Positions 39,713-52,894 of a stretch of DNA of 64,000 bases are shown piece by piece (the stretch's first letter is position 1; each line of letters begins with the position of its first letter). Position numbers and translations under genes: made by a program. The stretch spans positions 1,116,001 through 1,180,000 of the forward strand of contig CM071595.1 in the NCBI GenBank assembly GCA_036435485.1, in the 5' to 3' direction. This DNA comes from Saposhnikovia divaricata (taxonomy: Eukaryota; Streptophyta; Magnoliopsida; Apiales; Apiaceae). The notes beneath the pieces were generated by a model that was not told where the DNA came from, made no database searches, and saw only the letters and a list, made by a program, of their open reading frames with translations.

Positions 39713-42416
39713 TTTTAACAATATCCCGTGTACTAACCCCTTTGAGAATTTTCCGAAAACCAAGTTTCGATCATATCAGCTCCGATTCCGGTCCGAACTG
39801 CGTCAAATAAAATTTTGTTGAATTCCAATAACCCATAGGAACAAAATATGTAAAAATATCCACAAAATTGTTCGACTCGATTTTTAAAATTATCCCGTGT
39901 ACTAACCCCTTTGAGGATTATCCAAAAACCGAGTTTTGACTATATAAGCTCCGATACAGGTCTGAATTGTGTCAAATAAAATTTCGTTGAATTCCAATAA
40001 CCCATAGGAACAAATTATTTAAAAATATCAACAAAATGGTCCGACCCGATTTTTAACAATATCCCGTGTACTAACCCCTTTGAGGATTATCCAAAAACCG
40101 AGTTTTGACTATATCAGCTCCGATTCAGGTCTGAATTGCGTCAAATAAAATTTCGTTGAATTCCAATAACCCATAGGAACAGAATATGTAAAAATATCCT
40201 TAAAATGGTCCGACTCGATTTTTAACAATATCCCGTGTACTAACCACTTTGAGCATTATCCGAAAACCGAGTTTCGTTCATATCAGCTCCGATTCAGGTC
40301 TGAATTGCGTCAAATAAAATTTCGTTGAATTCCAATAACCCATAGGAACAAAATATTTAAAAATATCCACAAAATGGTCCGACCCGATTTTTAACAATAT
40401 CCCGTGTACTAACCCCTTTGAGAATTTTCCGAAAACCGAGTTTCGATCATATCAGCTCCGATTCCGGTCCGAACTGCGTCAAATAAAATTTTGTTGAATT
40501 CCAATAACCCATAGGAACAAAATATGTAAAAATATCCACAAAATGGTCCGACTCGATTTTTAACAATATCCCGTGTACTAACCCCTTTGAGGATTATCCA
40601 AAAACCGAGTTTTGACTATATAAGCTCCGATAGAGGTCTGAATTGTGTCAAATAAAATTTCGTTGAATTCCAATAACCCATAGGAACAAAATATGTAAAA
40701 ATATCCTTAAAATGGTCCGACTCGATTTTTAACAATATCCCGTGTACTAACCACTTTGAGGATTATCCGAAAACCGAGTTTCGTTCATATCAGCTCCGAT
40801 TCAGGTCTGAATTGCGTCAAATAAAATTTCGTTGAATTCCAATAACCCATATGAACAAAATATTTAAAAATATCCACAAAATGGTCCGACCCGATTTTTA
40901 ACAATATCCCGTGTACTAACCCCTTTGAGGATTATCCAAAAACCGAGTTTTGACTATATCAGCTCGGATTCAGGTGTGAATTGCGTCAAATAAAATTTCG
41001 TTGAATTCCAATAACCCATAGGAACAAAATATGTAAAAATATCCTTAAAACGGTCCGACTCGATTTTTAATAATATCCCGTGTACTAACCACTTTGAGGA
41101 TTATCCGAAAACCGAGTTTCGTTCATATCAGCTCCGATTCAGGTCTGAATTGCGTCAAATAAAATTTCGTTGAATTCCAATAACCCATATGAACAAAATA
41201 TTTAAAAATATCCACAAAATGGTCCGACCCGATTTTTAACAATATCCCGTGTACTAACCCCTTTGAGAATTTTCCGAAAACCGAGTTTCGATCATATCAG
41301 CTCCGATTCCGGTCCGAACTGCGTCAAATAAAATTTTGTGGAATTCCAATAACCCATAGGAACAAAATATGTAAAAATATCCACAAAATGGTCCGACTCG
41401 ATTTTTAACAATATCCCGTGTACTAACCCCTTTGAGGATTATCCAAAAACCGAGTTTTGACTATATAAGCTCCGATATAGGTCTGATTTGTGTCAAATAA
41501 AATTTCGTTGAATTCCAATAACCCATAGGAACAAATTATTTAAAAATATCAACAAAATGGTCCGACCCGATTTTTAACAATATCCCGTGTACTAACCCCT
41601 TTGAGGATTATCCAAAAACCGAGTTTTGACTATATCAGCTCCGATTCAGGTCTGAATTGCGTCAAATAAAATTTCGTTGAATTCCAATAACCCATAGGAA
41701 CAAAATATGTAAAAATATCCTTAAAATGGTCCGACTCGATTTTTAACAATATCCCGTGTACTAACCACTTTGAGCATTATCCGAAAACCGAGTTTCGTTC
41801 ATATCAGCTCCGATTCAGGTCTGAATTGCGTCAAATAAAATTTCGTTGAATTCCAATAACCCATAGGAACAAAATATTTAAAAATATCCACAAAATGGTC
41901 CGACCCGATTTTTAACAATATCCCGTGTACTAACCCCTTTGAGAATTTTCCGAAAACCGAGTTTCGATCATATCAGCTCCGATTCCGGTCCGAACTGCGT
42001 CAAATAAAATTTTGTTGAATTCCAATAACCCATAGGAACAAAATATGTAAAAATATCCACAAAATGGTCCGACTCGATTTTTAACAATATCCCGTGTACT
42101 AACCCCTTTGAGGATTATCCAAAAACCGAGTTTTGACTATATAAGCTCCGATACAGGTCTGAATTGTGTCAAATAAAATTTCGTTGAATTCCAATAACCC
42201 ATAGGAACAAAATATTTAAAAATATCAACAAAATGGTCCGACCCGATTTTTAACAATATCCCGTGTACTAACCCCTTTGAGGATTATCCAAAAACCGAGT
42301 TTTGACTATATCAGCTCCGATTCAGGTCTGAATTGCTTCAAATAAAATTTCGTTGAATTCCAATAACACATAGGAACAAAATATGTAAAAATATCATTAA
42401 AATGGTCCGACTCAAT

Positions 42417-42584
42417 TTTTAACAATATCCCGTGTACTAACCACTTTGAGGATTATCCGAAAACCGAGTTTCGTTCATATCAGCTCCGATTCAGGTCTGA
42501 ATTGCGTCAAATAAAATTTCGTTGAATTCCAATAACCCATATGAACAAAATATTTAAAAATATCCACAAAATGGTCCGACCCGA
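42417..42584 (+). repeat. 168-bp type C monomer, duplicate copy
   Basis: This has the same CCCGATTTTAAC junction as the C at 38869-39036 and the same preceding B with TTGCTTC and ACTCAAT. It lies 3548 bp downstream, as expected for the second copy of the 21-monomer block. Confidence 0.85.
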
Positions 42585-43260
42585 TTTTAACAATATCCCG
42601 TGTACTAACCCCTTTGAGAATTTTCCGAAAACCGAGTTTCGATCATATCAGCTCCGATTCCGGTCCGAACTGCGTCAAATAAAATTTTGTTGAATTCCAA
42701 TAACCCATAGGAACAAAATATGTAAAAATATCCACAAAATGGTCCGACTCGATTTTTAACAATATCCCGTGTACTAACCCCTTTGAGGATTATCCAAAAA
42801 CCGAGTTTTGACTATATAAGCTCCGATACAGGTCTGAATTGTGTCAAATAAAATTTCGTTGAATTCCAATAACCCATAGGAACAAATTATTTAAAAATAT
42901 CAACAAAATGGTCCGACCCGATTTTTAACAATATCCCGTGTACTAACCCCTTTGAGGATTATCCAAAAACCGAGTTTTGACTATATCAGCTCCGATTCAG
43001 GTCTGAATTGCGTCAAATAAAATTTCGTTGAATTCCAATAACCCATAGGAACAAAATATGTAAAAATATCCTTAAAATGGTCCGACTCGATTTTTAACAA
43101 TATCCCGTGTACTAACCACTTTGAGGATTATCCGAAAACCGAGTTTCGTTCATATCAGCTCCGATTCAGGTCTGAATTGCGTCAAATAAAATTTCGTTGA
43201 ATTCCAATAACCCATATGAACAAAATATTTAAAAATATCCACAAAATGGTCCGACCCGAT

Positions 43261-45288
43261 TTTTAACAATATCCCGTGTACTAACCCCTTTGAGAATTTT
43301 CCGAAAACCAAGTTTCGATCATATCAGCTCCGATTCCGGTCCGAACTGCGTCAAATAAAATTTTGTTGAATTCCAATAACCCATAGGAACAAAATATGTA
43401 AAAATATCCACAAAATTGTTCGACTCGATTTTTAAAAATATCCCGTGTACTAACCCCTTTGAGGATTATCCAAAAACCGAGTTTTGACTATATAAGCTCC
43501 GATACAGGTCTGAATTGTGTCAAATAAAATTTCGTTGAATTCCAATAACCCATAGGAACAAATTATTTAAAAATATCAACAAAATGGTCCGACCCGATTT
43601 TTAACAATATCCCGTGTACTAACCCCTTTGAGGATTATCCAAAAACCGAGTTTTGACTATATCAGCTCCGATTCAGGTCTGAATTGCGTCAAATAAAATT
43701 TCGTTGAATTCCAATAACCCATAGGAACAAAATATGTAAAAATATCCTTAAAATGGTCCGACTCGATTTTTAACAATATCCCGTGTACTAACCACTTTGA
43801 GCATTATCCGAAAACCGAGTTTCGTTCATATCAGCTCCGATTCAGGTCTGAATTGCGTCAAATAAAATTTCGTTGAATTCCAATAACCCATAGGAACAAA
43901 ATATTTAAAAATATCCACAAAATGGTCCGACCCGATTTTTAACAATATCCCGTGTACTAACCCCTTTGAGAATTTTCCGAAAACCGAGTTTCGATCATAT
44001 CAGCTCCGATTCCGGTCCGAACTGCGTCAAATAAAATTTTGTTGAATTCCAATAACCCATAGGAACAAAATATGTAAAAATATCCACAAAATGGTCCGAC
44101 TCGATTTTTAACAATATCCCGTGTACTAACCCCTTTGAGGATTATCCAAAAACCGAGTTTTGACTATATAAGCTCCGATACAGGTCTGAATTGTGTCAAA
44201 TAAAATTTCGTTGAATTCCAATAACCCATAGGAACAAAATATGTAAAAATATCCTTAAAATGGTCCGACTCGATTTTTAACAATATCCCGTGTACTAACC
44301 ACTTTGAGGATTATCCGAAAACCGAGTTTCGTTCATATCAGCTCCGATTCAGGTCTGAATTGCGTCAAATAAAATTTCGTTGAATTCCAATAACCCATAT
44401 GAACAAAATATTTAAAAATATCCACAAAATGGTCCGACCCGATTTTTAACAATATCCCGTGTACTAACCCCTTTGAGAATTTTCCGAAAACCAAGTTTCG
44501 ATCATATCAGCTCCGATTCCGGTCCGAACTGCGTCAAATAAAATTTTGTTGAATTCCAATAACCCATAGGAACAAAATATGTAAAAATATCCACAAAATG
44601 GTTCGACTCGATTTTTAAAAATATCCCGTGTACTAACCCCTTTGAGGATTATCCAAAAACCGAGTTTTGACTATATAAGCTCCGATACAGGTCTGAATTG
44701 TGTCAAATAAAATTTCGTTGAATTCCAATAACCCATAGGAACAAATTATTTAAAAATATCAACAAAATGGTCCGACCCGATTTTTAACAATATCCCGTGT
44801 ACTAACCCCTTTGAGGATTATCCAAAAACCGAGTTTTGACTATATCAGCTCCGATTCAGGTCTGAATTGCGTCAAATAAAATTTCGTTGAATTCCAATAA
44901 CCCATAGGAACAAAATATGTAAAAATATCCTTAAAATGGTCCGACTCGATTTTTAACAATATCCCGTGTACTAACCACTTTGAGCATTATTCGAAAACCG
45001 AGTTTCGTTCATATCAGCTCCGATTCAGGTCTGAATTGCGTCAAATAAAATTTCGTTGAATTCCAATAACCCATAGGAACAAAATATTTAAAAATATCCA
45101 CAAAATGGTCCGACCCGATTTTTAACAATATCCCGTGTACTAACCCCTTTGAGAATTTTCCGAAAACCGAGTTTCGATCATATCAGCTCCGATTCCGGTC
45201 CGAACTGCGTCAAATAAAATTTTGTTGAATTCCAATAACCCATAGGAACAAAATATGTAAAAATATCCACAAAATGGTCCGACTCGAT
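43261..45288 (+). repeat. 7-monomer repeat with a partial second copy
   Basis: The run D (ACCAAG), A (TTTTTAAAAATATCC), B, C (GAGCATT), D, A-head/B-tail hybrid, C at 43261-44443 is followed at 44444 by D (ACCAAG), A (TTTTTAAAAATATCC), B, C (GAGCATT), D. The marks lie 1183 bp apart (ACCAAG at 43308 and 44491). The copies diverge after 45288, where a normal A and a B with TATCGCGTG and AAAACTGAG follow. That B resembles the 8-monomer domain about 14 kb upstream. Confidence 0.8.
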
Positions 45289-45964
45289 TTTTAACAATAT
45301 CCCGTGTACTAACCCCTTTGAGGATTATCCAAAAACCGAGTTTTGACTATATAAGCTCCGATACAGGTCTGAATTGTGTCAAATAAAATTTCGTTGAATT
45401 CCAATAACCCATAGGAACAAAATATTTAAAAATATCAACAAAATGGTCCGACCCGATTTTTAACAATATCGCGTGTACTAACCCATTTGAGGATTATCCA
45501 AAAACTGAGTTTTGACTATATCAGCTCCGATTCAGGTCTGAATTGCGTCAAATAAAATTTCGTTGAATTCCAATAACCCATAGGAACAAAATATGTAAAA
45601 ATATCCTTAAAATGGTCCGACTCGATTTTTAACAATATCCCGTGTACTAACCAATTTGAGGATTATCCGAAAACCGAGTTTCGTTCATATCAGCTCCGAT
45701 TCAGGTCTGAATTGCGTCAAATAAAATTTCGTTGAATTTCAATAACCCATAGGAACAAAATATTTAAAAATATCCACAAAATGGTCCGACCCGATTTTTA
45801 ACAATATCCCGTGTACTAACCCCTTTGAGAATTTTCCGAAAACCGAGTTTCGATCATATCAGCTCCGATTCCGGTCCGAACTGTGTCAAATAAAATTTTG
45901 TTGAATTCCAATAACCCATAGGAACAAAATATGTAAAAATATCCACAAAATGGTCCGACTCGAT

Positions 45965-47315
45965 TTTTAACAATATCCCGTGTACTAACCCCTTTGAGGA
46001 TTATCCAAAAACCGAGTTTTGACTATATAAGCTCCGATACAGGTCTGAATTGTGTCAAATAAAATTTCGTTGAATTCCAATAACTCATCGGAACAAATTA
46101 TTTAAAAATATCAACAAAATGGTCCGACCCGATTTTTAACAATATCCCGTGTACTAAACCCTTTGAGGATTATCCAAAAACCGAGTTTTGACTATATCAG
46201 CTCCGATTCAGGTCTGAATTGCGTCAAATAAAATTTCGTTGAATTCCAATAACCCATAGGAACAAAATATGTAAAAATATCCTTAAAATGGTCCGACTCG
46301 ATTTTTAACAATATCCCGTGTACTAACCACTTTGAGCATTATCCGAAAACCGAGTTTCGTTCATATCAGCTCCGATTCAGGTCTGAATTGCGTCAAATAA
46401 AATTTCGTTGAATTCCAATAACCCATAGGAACAAAATATTTAAAAATATCCACAAAATGGTCCGACCCGATTTTTAACAATATCCCGTGTACTAACCCCT
46501 TTGAGAATTTTCCGAAAACCGAGTTTCGATCATATCAGCTCCGATTCCGGTCCGAACTGCGTCAAATAAAATTTTGTTGAATTCCAATAACCCATTGGAA
46601 CAAAATATGCAAAAATATCCACAAAATGGTCCGACTCGATTTTTAACAATTTCCGTGTACTAACCCCTTTGAGGATTATCCAAAAACCGAGTTTTGACTA
46701 TATAAGCTCCGATACAGGTCTGAATTGTGTCAAATAAAATTTCGTTGAATTCCAATAACCCATAGTAACAAATTATTTAAAAATATCAACAAAATGGTCC
46801 GACCCGATTTTTAACAATATCCCATGTACTAACCCCTTTGAGGATTATCCAAAAACCGAGTTGTGACTATATCAGCTCCGATTCAGGTCTGAATTGCGTC
46901 AAATAAAATTTCGTTGAATTCCAATAACCCATAGGAACAAAATATGTAAAAATATCCTTAAAATGGTCCGACTCGATTTTTAGCAATATCCCGTGTACTA
47001 ACCAATTTGAGGATTATCCGAAAACCGAGTTTCGTTCATATCAGCTCCGATTCAGGTCTGAATGGCGTCAAATAAAATTTCGTTGAATTTCAATAACCCA
47101 TAGGAACAAAATATTTAAAAATATCCACAAAATGGTCCGACCCGATTTTTAACAATATCCCGTGTACTAACCCCTTTGAGAATTTTCCGAAAACCGAGTT
47201 TCGATCATATCTGCTCCGATTCCGGTCCGAACTGCGTCAAATAAAATTTTGTTGAATTCCAATAACCCATAGGAACAAAATATGTAAAAATATCCACAAA
47301 ATGGTCCGACTCGAT
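45965..47315 (+). repeat. 8-monomer unit with 168-bp A, copy 1
   Basis: The order is A (AACTCATCGG), B (ACTAAACCC), C (GAGCATT), D (CCATTGG, TATGCAAAA), A of 168 bp (ACAATTTCCG), B (CCCATGTAC, GTTGTGAC), C (TTTTAGCAAT, ACCAATTTG, AATGGCG, AATTTCAATAA), D (ATCTGCTCC). The marks recur at 48330-49680 and 49850-51200, so this is a local higher-order repeat of 1351 bp. The 168-bp A at 46641-46808 also has CATAGTAAC, which the other copies lack. Confidence 0.85.
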
Positions 47316-48329
47316 TTTTAACAATATCCCGTGTACTAACCCCTTTGAGGATTATCCAAAAACCGAGTTTTGACTATATAAGCTCCGATACAGGTCTGAA
47401 TTGTGTCAAATAAAATTTCGTTGAATTCCAATAACCCATAGGAACAAACTATTTAAAAATATCAACAAAATGGTCCGACCCGATTTTTAACAATATCCCT
47501 TGTACTAACCCCTTTGAGGATTATCCAAAAACCGAGTTTTGACTATATCAGCTCCGATTCAGGTCTGGATTGCGTCAAATAAAATTTCGTTGAATTCCAA
47601 TAACCCATAGGAACAAAATATGTAAAAATATCCTTAAAATGGTCCGACTCGATTTTTAACAATATCCCGTGTACTAACCACTTTGAGCTTTATCCGAAAA
47701 CCGAGTTTCGTTCATATCAACTCCGATTCAGGTCTGAATTGCGTCAAATAAAATTTCGTTGAATTCCAATAACCCATAGGAACAAAATATTTAAAAATAT
47801 CCACAAAATGGTCCGACCCGATTTTTAACAATATCCCGTGTACTAACCCCTTTGAGGATTATCCAAAAACCGAGTTTTGACTATATAAGCTCCGATACAG
47901 GTCTGAATTGTGTCAAATAAAATTTCGTTGAATTCCAATAACCCATAGGAACAAACTATTTAAAAATATCAACAAAATGGTCCGACCCGATTTTTAACAA
48001 TATCCCTTGTACTAACCCCTTTGAGGATTATCCAAAAACCGAGTTTTGACTATATCAGCTCCGATTCAGGTCTGGATTGCGTCAAATAAAATTTCGTTGA
48101 ATTCCAATAACCCATAGGAACAAAATATGTAAAAATATCCTTAAAATGGTCCGACTCGATTTTTAACAATATCCCGTGTACTAACCACTTTGAGCTTTAT
48201 CCGAAAACCGAGTTTCGTTCATATCAACTCCGATTCAGGTCTGAATTGCGTCAAATAAAATTTCGTTGAATTCCAATAACCCATAGGAACAAAATATTTA
48301 AAAATATCCACAAAATGGTCCGACTCGAT
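47316..48329 (+). repeat. Tandem duplication of a 3-monomer block (2 x 507 bp)
   Basis: Copies 47316-47822 and 47823-48329 each read A (AAACTATTT), B (CCCTTGTAC, TCTGGATTG), C (GAGCTTTATCC, ATCAACTCC). The GAGCTT marks at 47688 and 48195 are 507 bp apart. No D lies between the copies, so a C-A junction breaks the tetramer order. The last base block differs: ACCCGAT in the first copy, ACTCGAT in the second. The same three monomers, followed by D, also begin at 51201. Confidence 0.87.
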
Positions 48330-49680
48330 TTTTAACAATATCCCGTGTACTAACCCCTTTGAGGATTATCCAAAAACCGAGTTTTGACTATATAAGCTCC
48401 GATACAGGTCTGAATTGTGTCAAATAAAATTTCGTTGAATTCCAATAACTCATCGGAACAAATTATTTAAAAATATCAACAAAATGGTCCGACCCGATTT
48501 TTAACAATATCCCGTGTACTAAACCCTTTGAGGATTATCCAAAAACCGAGTTTTGACTATATCAGCTCCGATTCAGGTCTGAATTGCGTCAAATAAAATT
48601 TCGTTGAATTCCAATAACCCATAGGAACAAAATATGTAAAAATATCCTTAAAATGGTCCGACTCGATTTTTAACAATATCCCGTGTACTAACCACTATGA
48701 GCATTATCCGAAAACCGAGTTTCGTTCATATCAGCTCCGATTCAGGTCTGAATTGCGTCAAATAAAATTTCGTTGAATTCCAATAACCCATAGGAACAAA
48801 ATATTTAAAAATATCCACAAAATGGTCCGACCCGATTTTTAACAATATCCCGTGTACTAACCCCTTTGAGAATTTTCCGAAAACCGAGTTTCGATCATAT
48901 CAGCTCCGATTCCGGTCCGAACTGCGTCAAATAAAATTTTGTTGAATTCCAATAACCCATTGGAACAAAATATGCAAAAATATCCACAAAATGGTCCGAC
49001 TCGATTTTTAACAATTTCCGTGTACTAACCCCTTTGAGGATTATCCAAAAACCGAGTTTTGACTATATAAGCTCCGATACAGGTCTGAATTGGGTCAAAT
49101 AAAATTTCGTTGAATTCCAATAACCCATAGGAACAAATTATTTAAAAATATCAACAAAATGGTCCGACCCGATTTTTAACAATATCCCATGTACTAACCC
49201 CTTTGAGGATTATCCAAAAACCGAGTTGTGACTATATCAGCTCCGATTCAGGTCTGAATTGCGTCAAATAAAATTTCGTTGAATTCCAATAACCCATAGG
49301 AACAAAATATGTAAAAATATCCTTAAAATGGTCCGACTCGATTTTTAGCAATATCCCGTGTACTAACCAATTTGAGGATTATCCGAAAACCGAGTTTCGT
49401 TCATATCAGCTCCGATTCAGGTCTGAATGGCGTCAAATAAAATTTCGTTGAATTTCAATAACCCATAGGAACAAAATATTTAAAAATATCCACAAAATGG
49501 TCCGACCCGATTTTTAACAATATCCCGTGTACTAACCCCTTTGAGAATTTTCCGAAAACCGAGTTTCGATCATATCTGCTCCGATTCCGGTCCGAACTGC
49601 GTCAAATAAAATTTTGTTGAATTCCAATAACCCATAGGAACAAAATATGTAAGAATATCCACAAAATGGTCCGACTCGAT
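48330..49680 (+). repeat. 8-monomer unit with 168-bp A, copy 2
   Basis: This has the same eight monomers as 45965-47315, starting with AACTCATCGG and ending with a D carrying ATCTGCTCC. Private changes are ACCACTATGAGC in C and GTAAGAATATCC in D. Its 168-bp A (49006-49173) has TTGGGTC in place of the usual TTGTGTC, shared with copy 3 but not copy 1. Confidence 0.85.
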
Positions 49681-49849
49681 TTTTAACAATATCCCGTGTA
49701 CTAACCCCTTTGAGGATTATCCAAAAACCGAGTTTTGACTATATAAGCTCCGATACAGGTCTGAATTGTGTCAAATAAAATTTCGTTGAATTCCAATAAC
49801 CCATAGGAACAAAATATTTAAAAATATCCACAAAATGGTCCGACTCGAT

Positions 49850-51200
49850 TTTTAACAATATCCCGTGTACTAACCCCTTTGAGGATTATCCAAAAACCGA
49901 GTTTTGACTATATAAGGTCCGATACAGGTCTGAATTGTGTCAAATAAAATTTCGTTGAATTCCAATAACTCATCGGAACAAATTATTTAAAAATATCAAC
50001 AAAATGGTCCGACCCGATTTTTAACAATATCCCGTGTACTAAACCCTTTGAGGATTATCCAAAAACCGAGTTTTGACTATATCAGCTCCGATTCAGGTCT
50101 GAATTGCGTCAAATAAAATTTCGTTGAATTCCAATAACCCATAGGAACAAAATATGTAAAAATATCCTTAAAATGGTCCGACTCGATTTTTAACAATATC
50201 CCGTGTACTAACCACTTTGAGCATTATCCGAAAACCGAGTTTCGTTCATATCAGCTCCGATTCAGGTCTGAATTGCGTCAAATAAAATTTCGTTGAATTC
50301 CAATAACCCATAGGAACAAAATATTTAAAAATATCCACAAAATGGTCCGACCCGATTTTTAACAATATCCCGTGTACTAACCCCTTTGAGAATTTTCCGA
50401 AAACCGAGTTTCGATCATATCAGCTCCGATTCCGGTCCGAACTGCGTCAAATAAAATTTTGTTGAATTCCAATAACCCATTGGAACAAAATATGCAAAAA
50501 TATCCACAAAATGGTCCGACTCGATTTTTAACAATTTCCGTGTACTAACCCCTTTGAGGATTATCCAAAAACCGAGTTTTGACTATATAAGCTCCGATAC
50601 AGGTCTGAATTGGGTCAAATAAAATTTCGTTGAATTCCAATAACCCATAGGAACAAATTATTTAAAAATATCAACAAAATGGTCCGACCCGATTTTTAAC
50701 AATATCCCATGTACTAACCCCTTTGAGGATTATCCAAAAACCGAGTTGTGACTATATCAGCTCCGATTCAGGTCTGAATTGCGTCAAATAAAATTTCGTT
50801 GAATTCCAATAACCCATAGGAACAAAATATGTAAAAATATCCTTAAAATGGTCCGACTCGATTTTTAGCAATATCCCGTGTACTAACCAATTTGAGGATT
50901 ATCCGAAAACCGAGTTTCGTTCATATCAGCTCCGATTCAGGTCTGAATGGCGTCAAATAAAATTTCGTTGAATTTCAATAACCCATAGGAACAAAATATT
51001 TAAAAATATCCACAAAATGGTCCGACCCGATTTTTAACAATATCCCGTGTACTAACCCCTTTGAGAATTTTCCGAAAACCGAGTTTCGATCATATCTGCT
51101 CCGATTCCGGTCCGAACTGCGTCAAATAAAATTTTGTTGAATTCCAATAACCCATAGGAACAAAATATGTAAAAATATCCACAAAATGGTCCGACTCGAT
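49850..51200 (+). repeat. 8-monomer unit with 168-bp A, copy 3
   Basis: This has the same order and marks as the copies at 45965 and 48330. It shares TTGGGTC with copy 2, so copies 2 and 3 are the closer pair. An extra A monomer (49681-49849) with a CCACAAAATGG tail separates copy 2 from copy 3, giving an A-A junction. A private ATAAGGTCC occurs in its first A. Confidence 0.85.
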
Positions 51201-52721
51201 TTTTAACAATATCCCGTGTACTAACCCCTTTGAGGATTATCCAAAAACCGAGTTTTGACTATATAAGCTCCGATACAGGTCTGAATTGTGTCAAATAAAA
51301 TTTCGTTGAATTCCAATAACCCATAGGAACAAACTATTTAAAAATATCAACAAAATGGTCCGACCCGATTTTTAACAATATCCCTTGTACTAACCCCTTT
51401 GAGGATTATCCAAAAACCGAGTTTTGACTATATCAGCTCCGATTCAGGTCTGGATTGCGTCAAATAAAATTTCGTTGAATTCCAATAACCCATAGGAACA
51501 AAATATGTAAAAATATCCTTAAAATGGTCCGACTCGATTTTTAACAATATCCCGTGTACTAACCACTTTGAGCTTTATCCGAAAACCGAGTTTCGTTCAT
51601 ATCAACTCCGATTCAGGTCTGAATTGCGTCAAATAAAATTTCGTTGAATTCCAATAACCCATAGGAACAAAATATTTAAAAATATCCACAAAATGGTCCG
51701 ACCCGATTTTTAACAATATCCCGTGTACTAACCCCTTTGAGAATTTTCCGAAAACCGAGTTTCGATCATATCAGCTCCGATTCCGGTCCGAACTGCGTCA
51801 AATAAAATTTTGTTGAATTCCAATAACCCATAGGAACAAAATATGCAAAAATATCCACAAAATGGTCCGACTCGATTTTTAACAATATCCCGTGTACTAA
51901 CCCCTTTGAGGATTATCCAAAAACCGAGTTTTGACTATATAAGCTCCGATACAGGTCTGAATTGTGTCAAATAAAATTTCGTTGAATTCCAATAACCCAT
52001 AGGAACAAAATATTTAAAAATATCAACAAAATGGTCCGACCCGATTTTAAACAATATCCCGTGTACTAACCCCTTTGAGGATTATCCAAAAACCGAGTTT
52101 TGACTATATCAGCTCCGATTCAGGTCTGAATTGCGTCAAATAAAATTTCGTTGAATTCCAATAACCCATAGGAACAAAATATGTAAAAATATCCTTAAAA
52201 TGGTCCGACTCGATTTTTAACAATATCCCGTGTACTAACCAATTTGAGGATTATCCGAAAACCGAGTATCGTTCATATCAGCTCCGATTCAGGTCTGAAT
52301 TGCGTCAAAAAAAATTTCGTTGAATTTCAATAACCCATAGGAACAAAATATTTAAAAATATCCAGAAAATGGTCCGACCCGATTTTTAACAATATCCCGT
52401 GTACTAACCCCTTTGAGAATTTTCCGAAAACCGAGTTTCGATCATATCAGCTCCGATTCCGGTCTGAATTGCGTCAAATAAAATTTCGTTGAATTCCAAT
52501 AACCCATAGGAACAAAATATTTAAAAATATCCACAAAATGGTCCGACTCGATTTTTAACAATATCCCGTGTACTAACCCTTTTGAGGATTATCCAAAAAC
52601 CGAGTTTTGACTATATAAGCTCCCATACAGGTCTGAATTGTTTCAAATAAAATTTCGTTGAATTCCAATAACCCATAGGAACAAATTATTTAAAAATATC
52701 AACAAAATGGTCCGACCCGAT

Positions 52722-52894
52722 TTTTAACAATATCCCGTGTACTAACTAACCCCTTTGAGGATTATCCAAAAACCGAGTTTTGACTATATCAGCTCCGATT
52801 CAGGTCTGAATTGCGTTAAATAAAATTTCGTTGAATTCCAATAACCCATAGGAACAAAATATGTAAAAATATCCTTAAAATGGTCCGAATCGAT
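52722..52894 (+). repeat. 173-bp type B monomer, the tag of the 15-monomer unit
   Basis: This monomer reads GTGTACTAACTAACCCC where others read GTGTACTAACCCC, a tandem doubling of CTAA or an equivalent 4-mer. It also has TTGCGTTAAAT. Five copies exist: 52722, 55261, 56617, 59156 and 61695. It is the only insertion class in the window. Confidence 0.92.

Larger units (their letters stand above)
37348..44443 (+). repeat. Tandem duplication of a 21-monomer block (2 x 3548 bp)
   Basis: Copies 37348-40895 and 40896-44443 share many private marks exactly 3548 bp apart: CTCGGATTCAGGTGTG, AACGGTCC (37503 and 41051), TTAATAATATCC, TGGAATTCC, GATATAGGTCTGATT, TTGCTTC (38788 and 42336), ATCATTAAAA, and a 1-bp loss in a T run (39037 and 42585). 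Differences noticed are about four: AAATCGAG near 37562, TAAAATTATCC near 39888, ACAGAATATG near 40181 and GATAGAGG near 40632, all in the left copy. Each copy ends with an A-head/B-tail hybrid followed by C. The first monomer is also the last monomer of the 12-monomer duplication. Confidence 0.9.
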
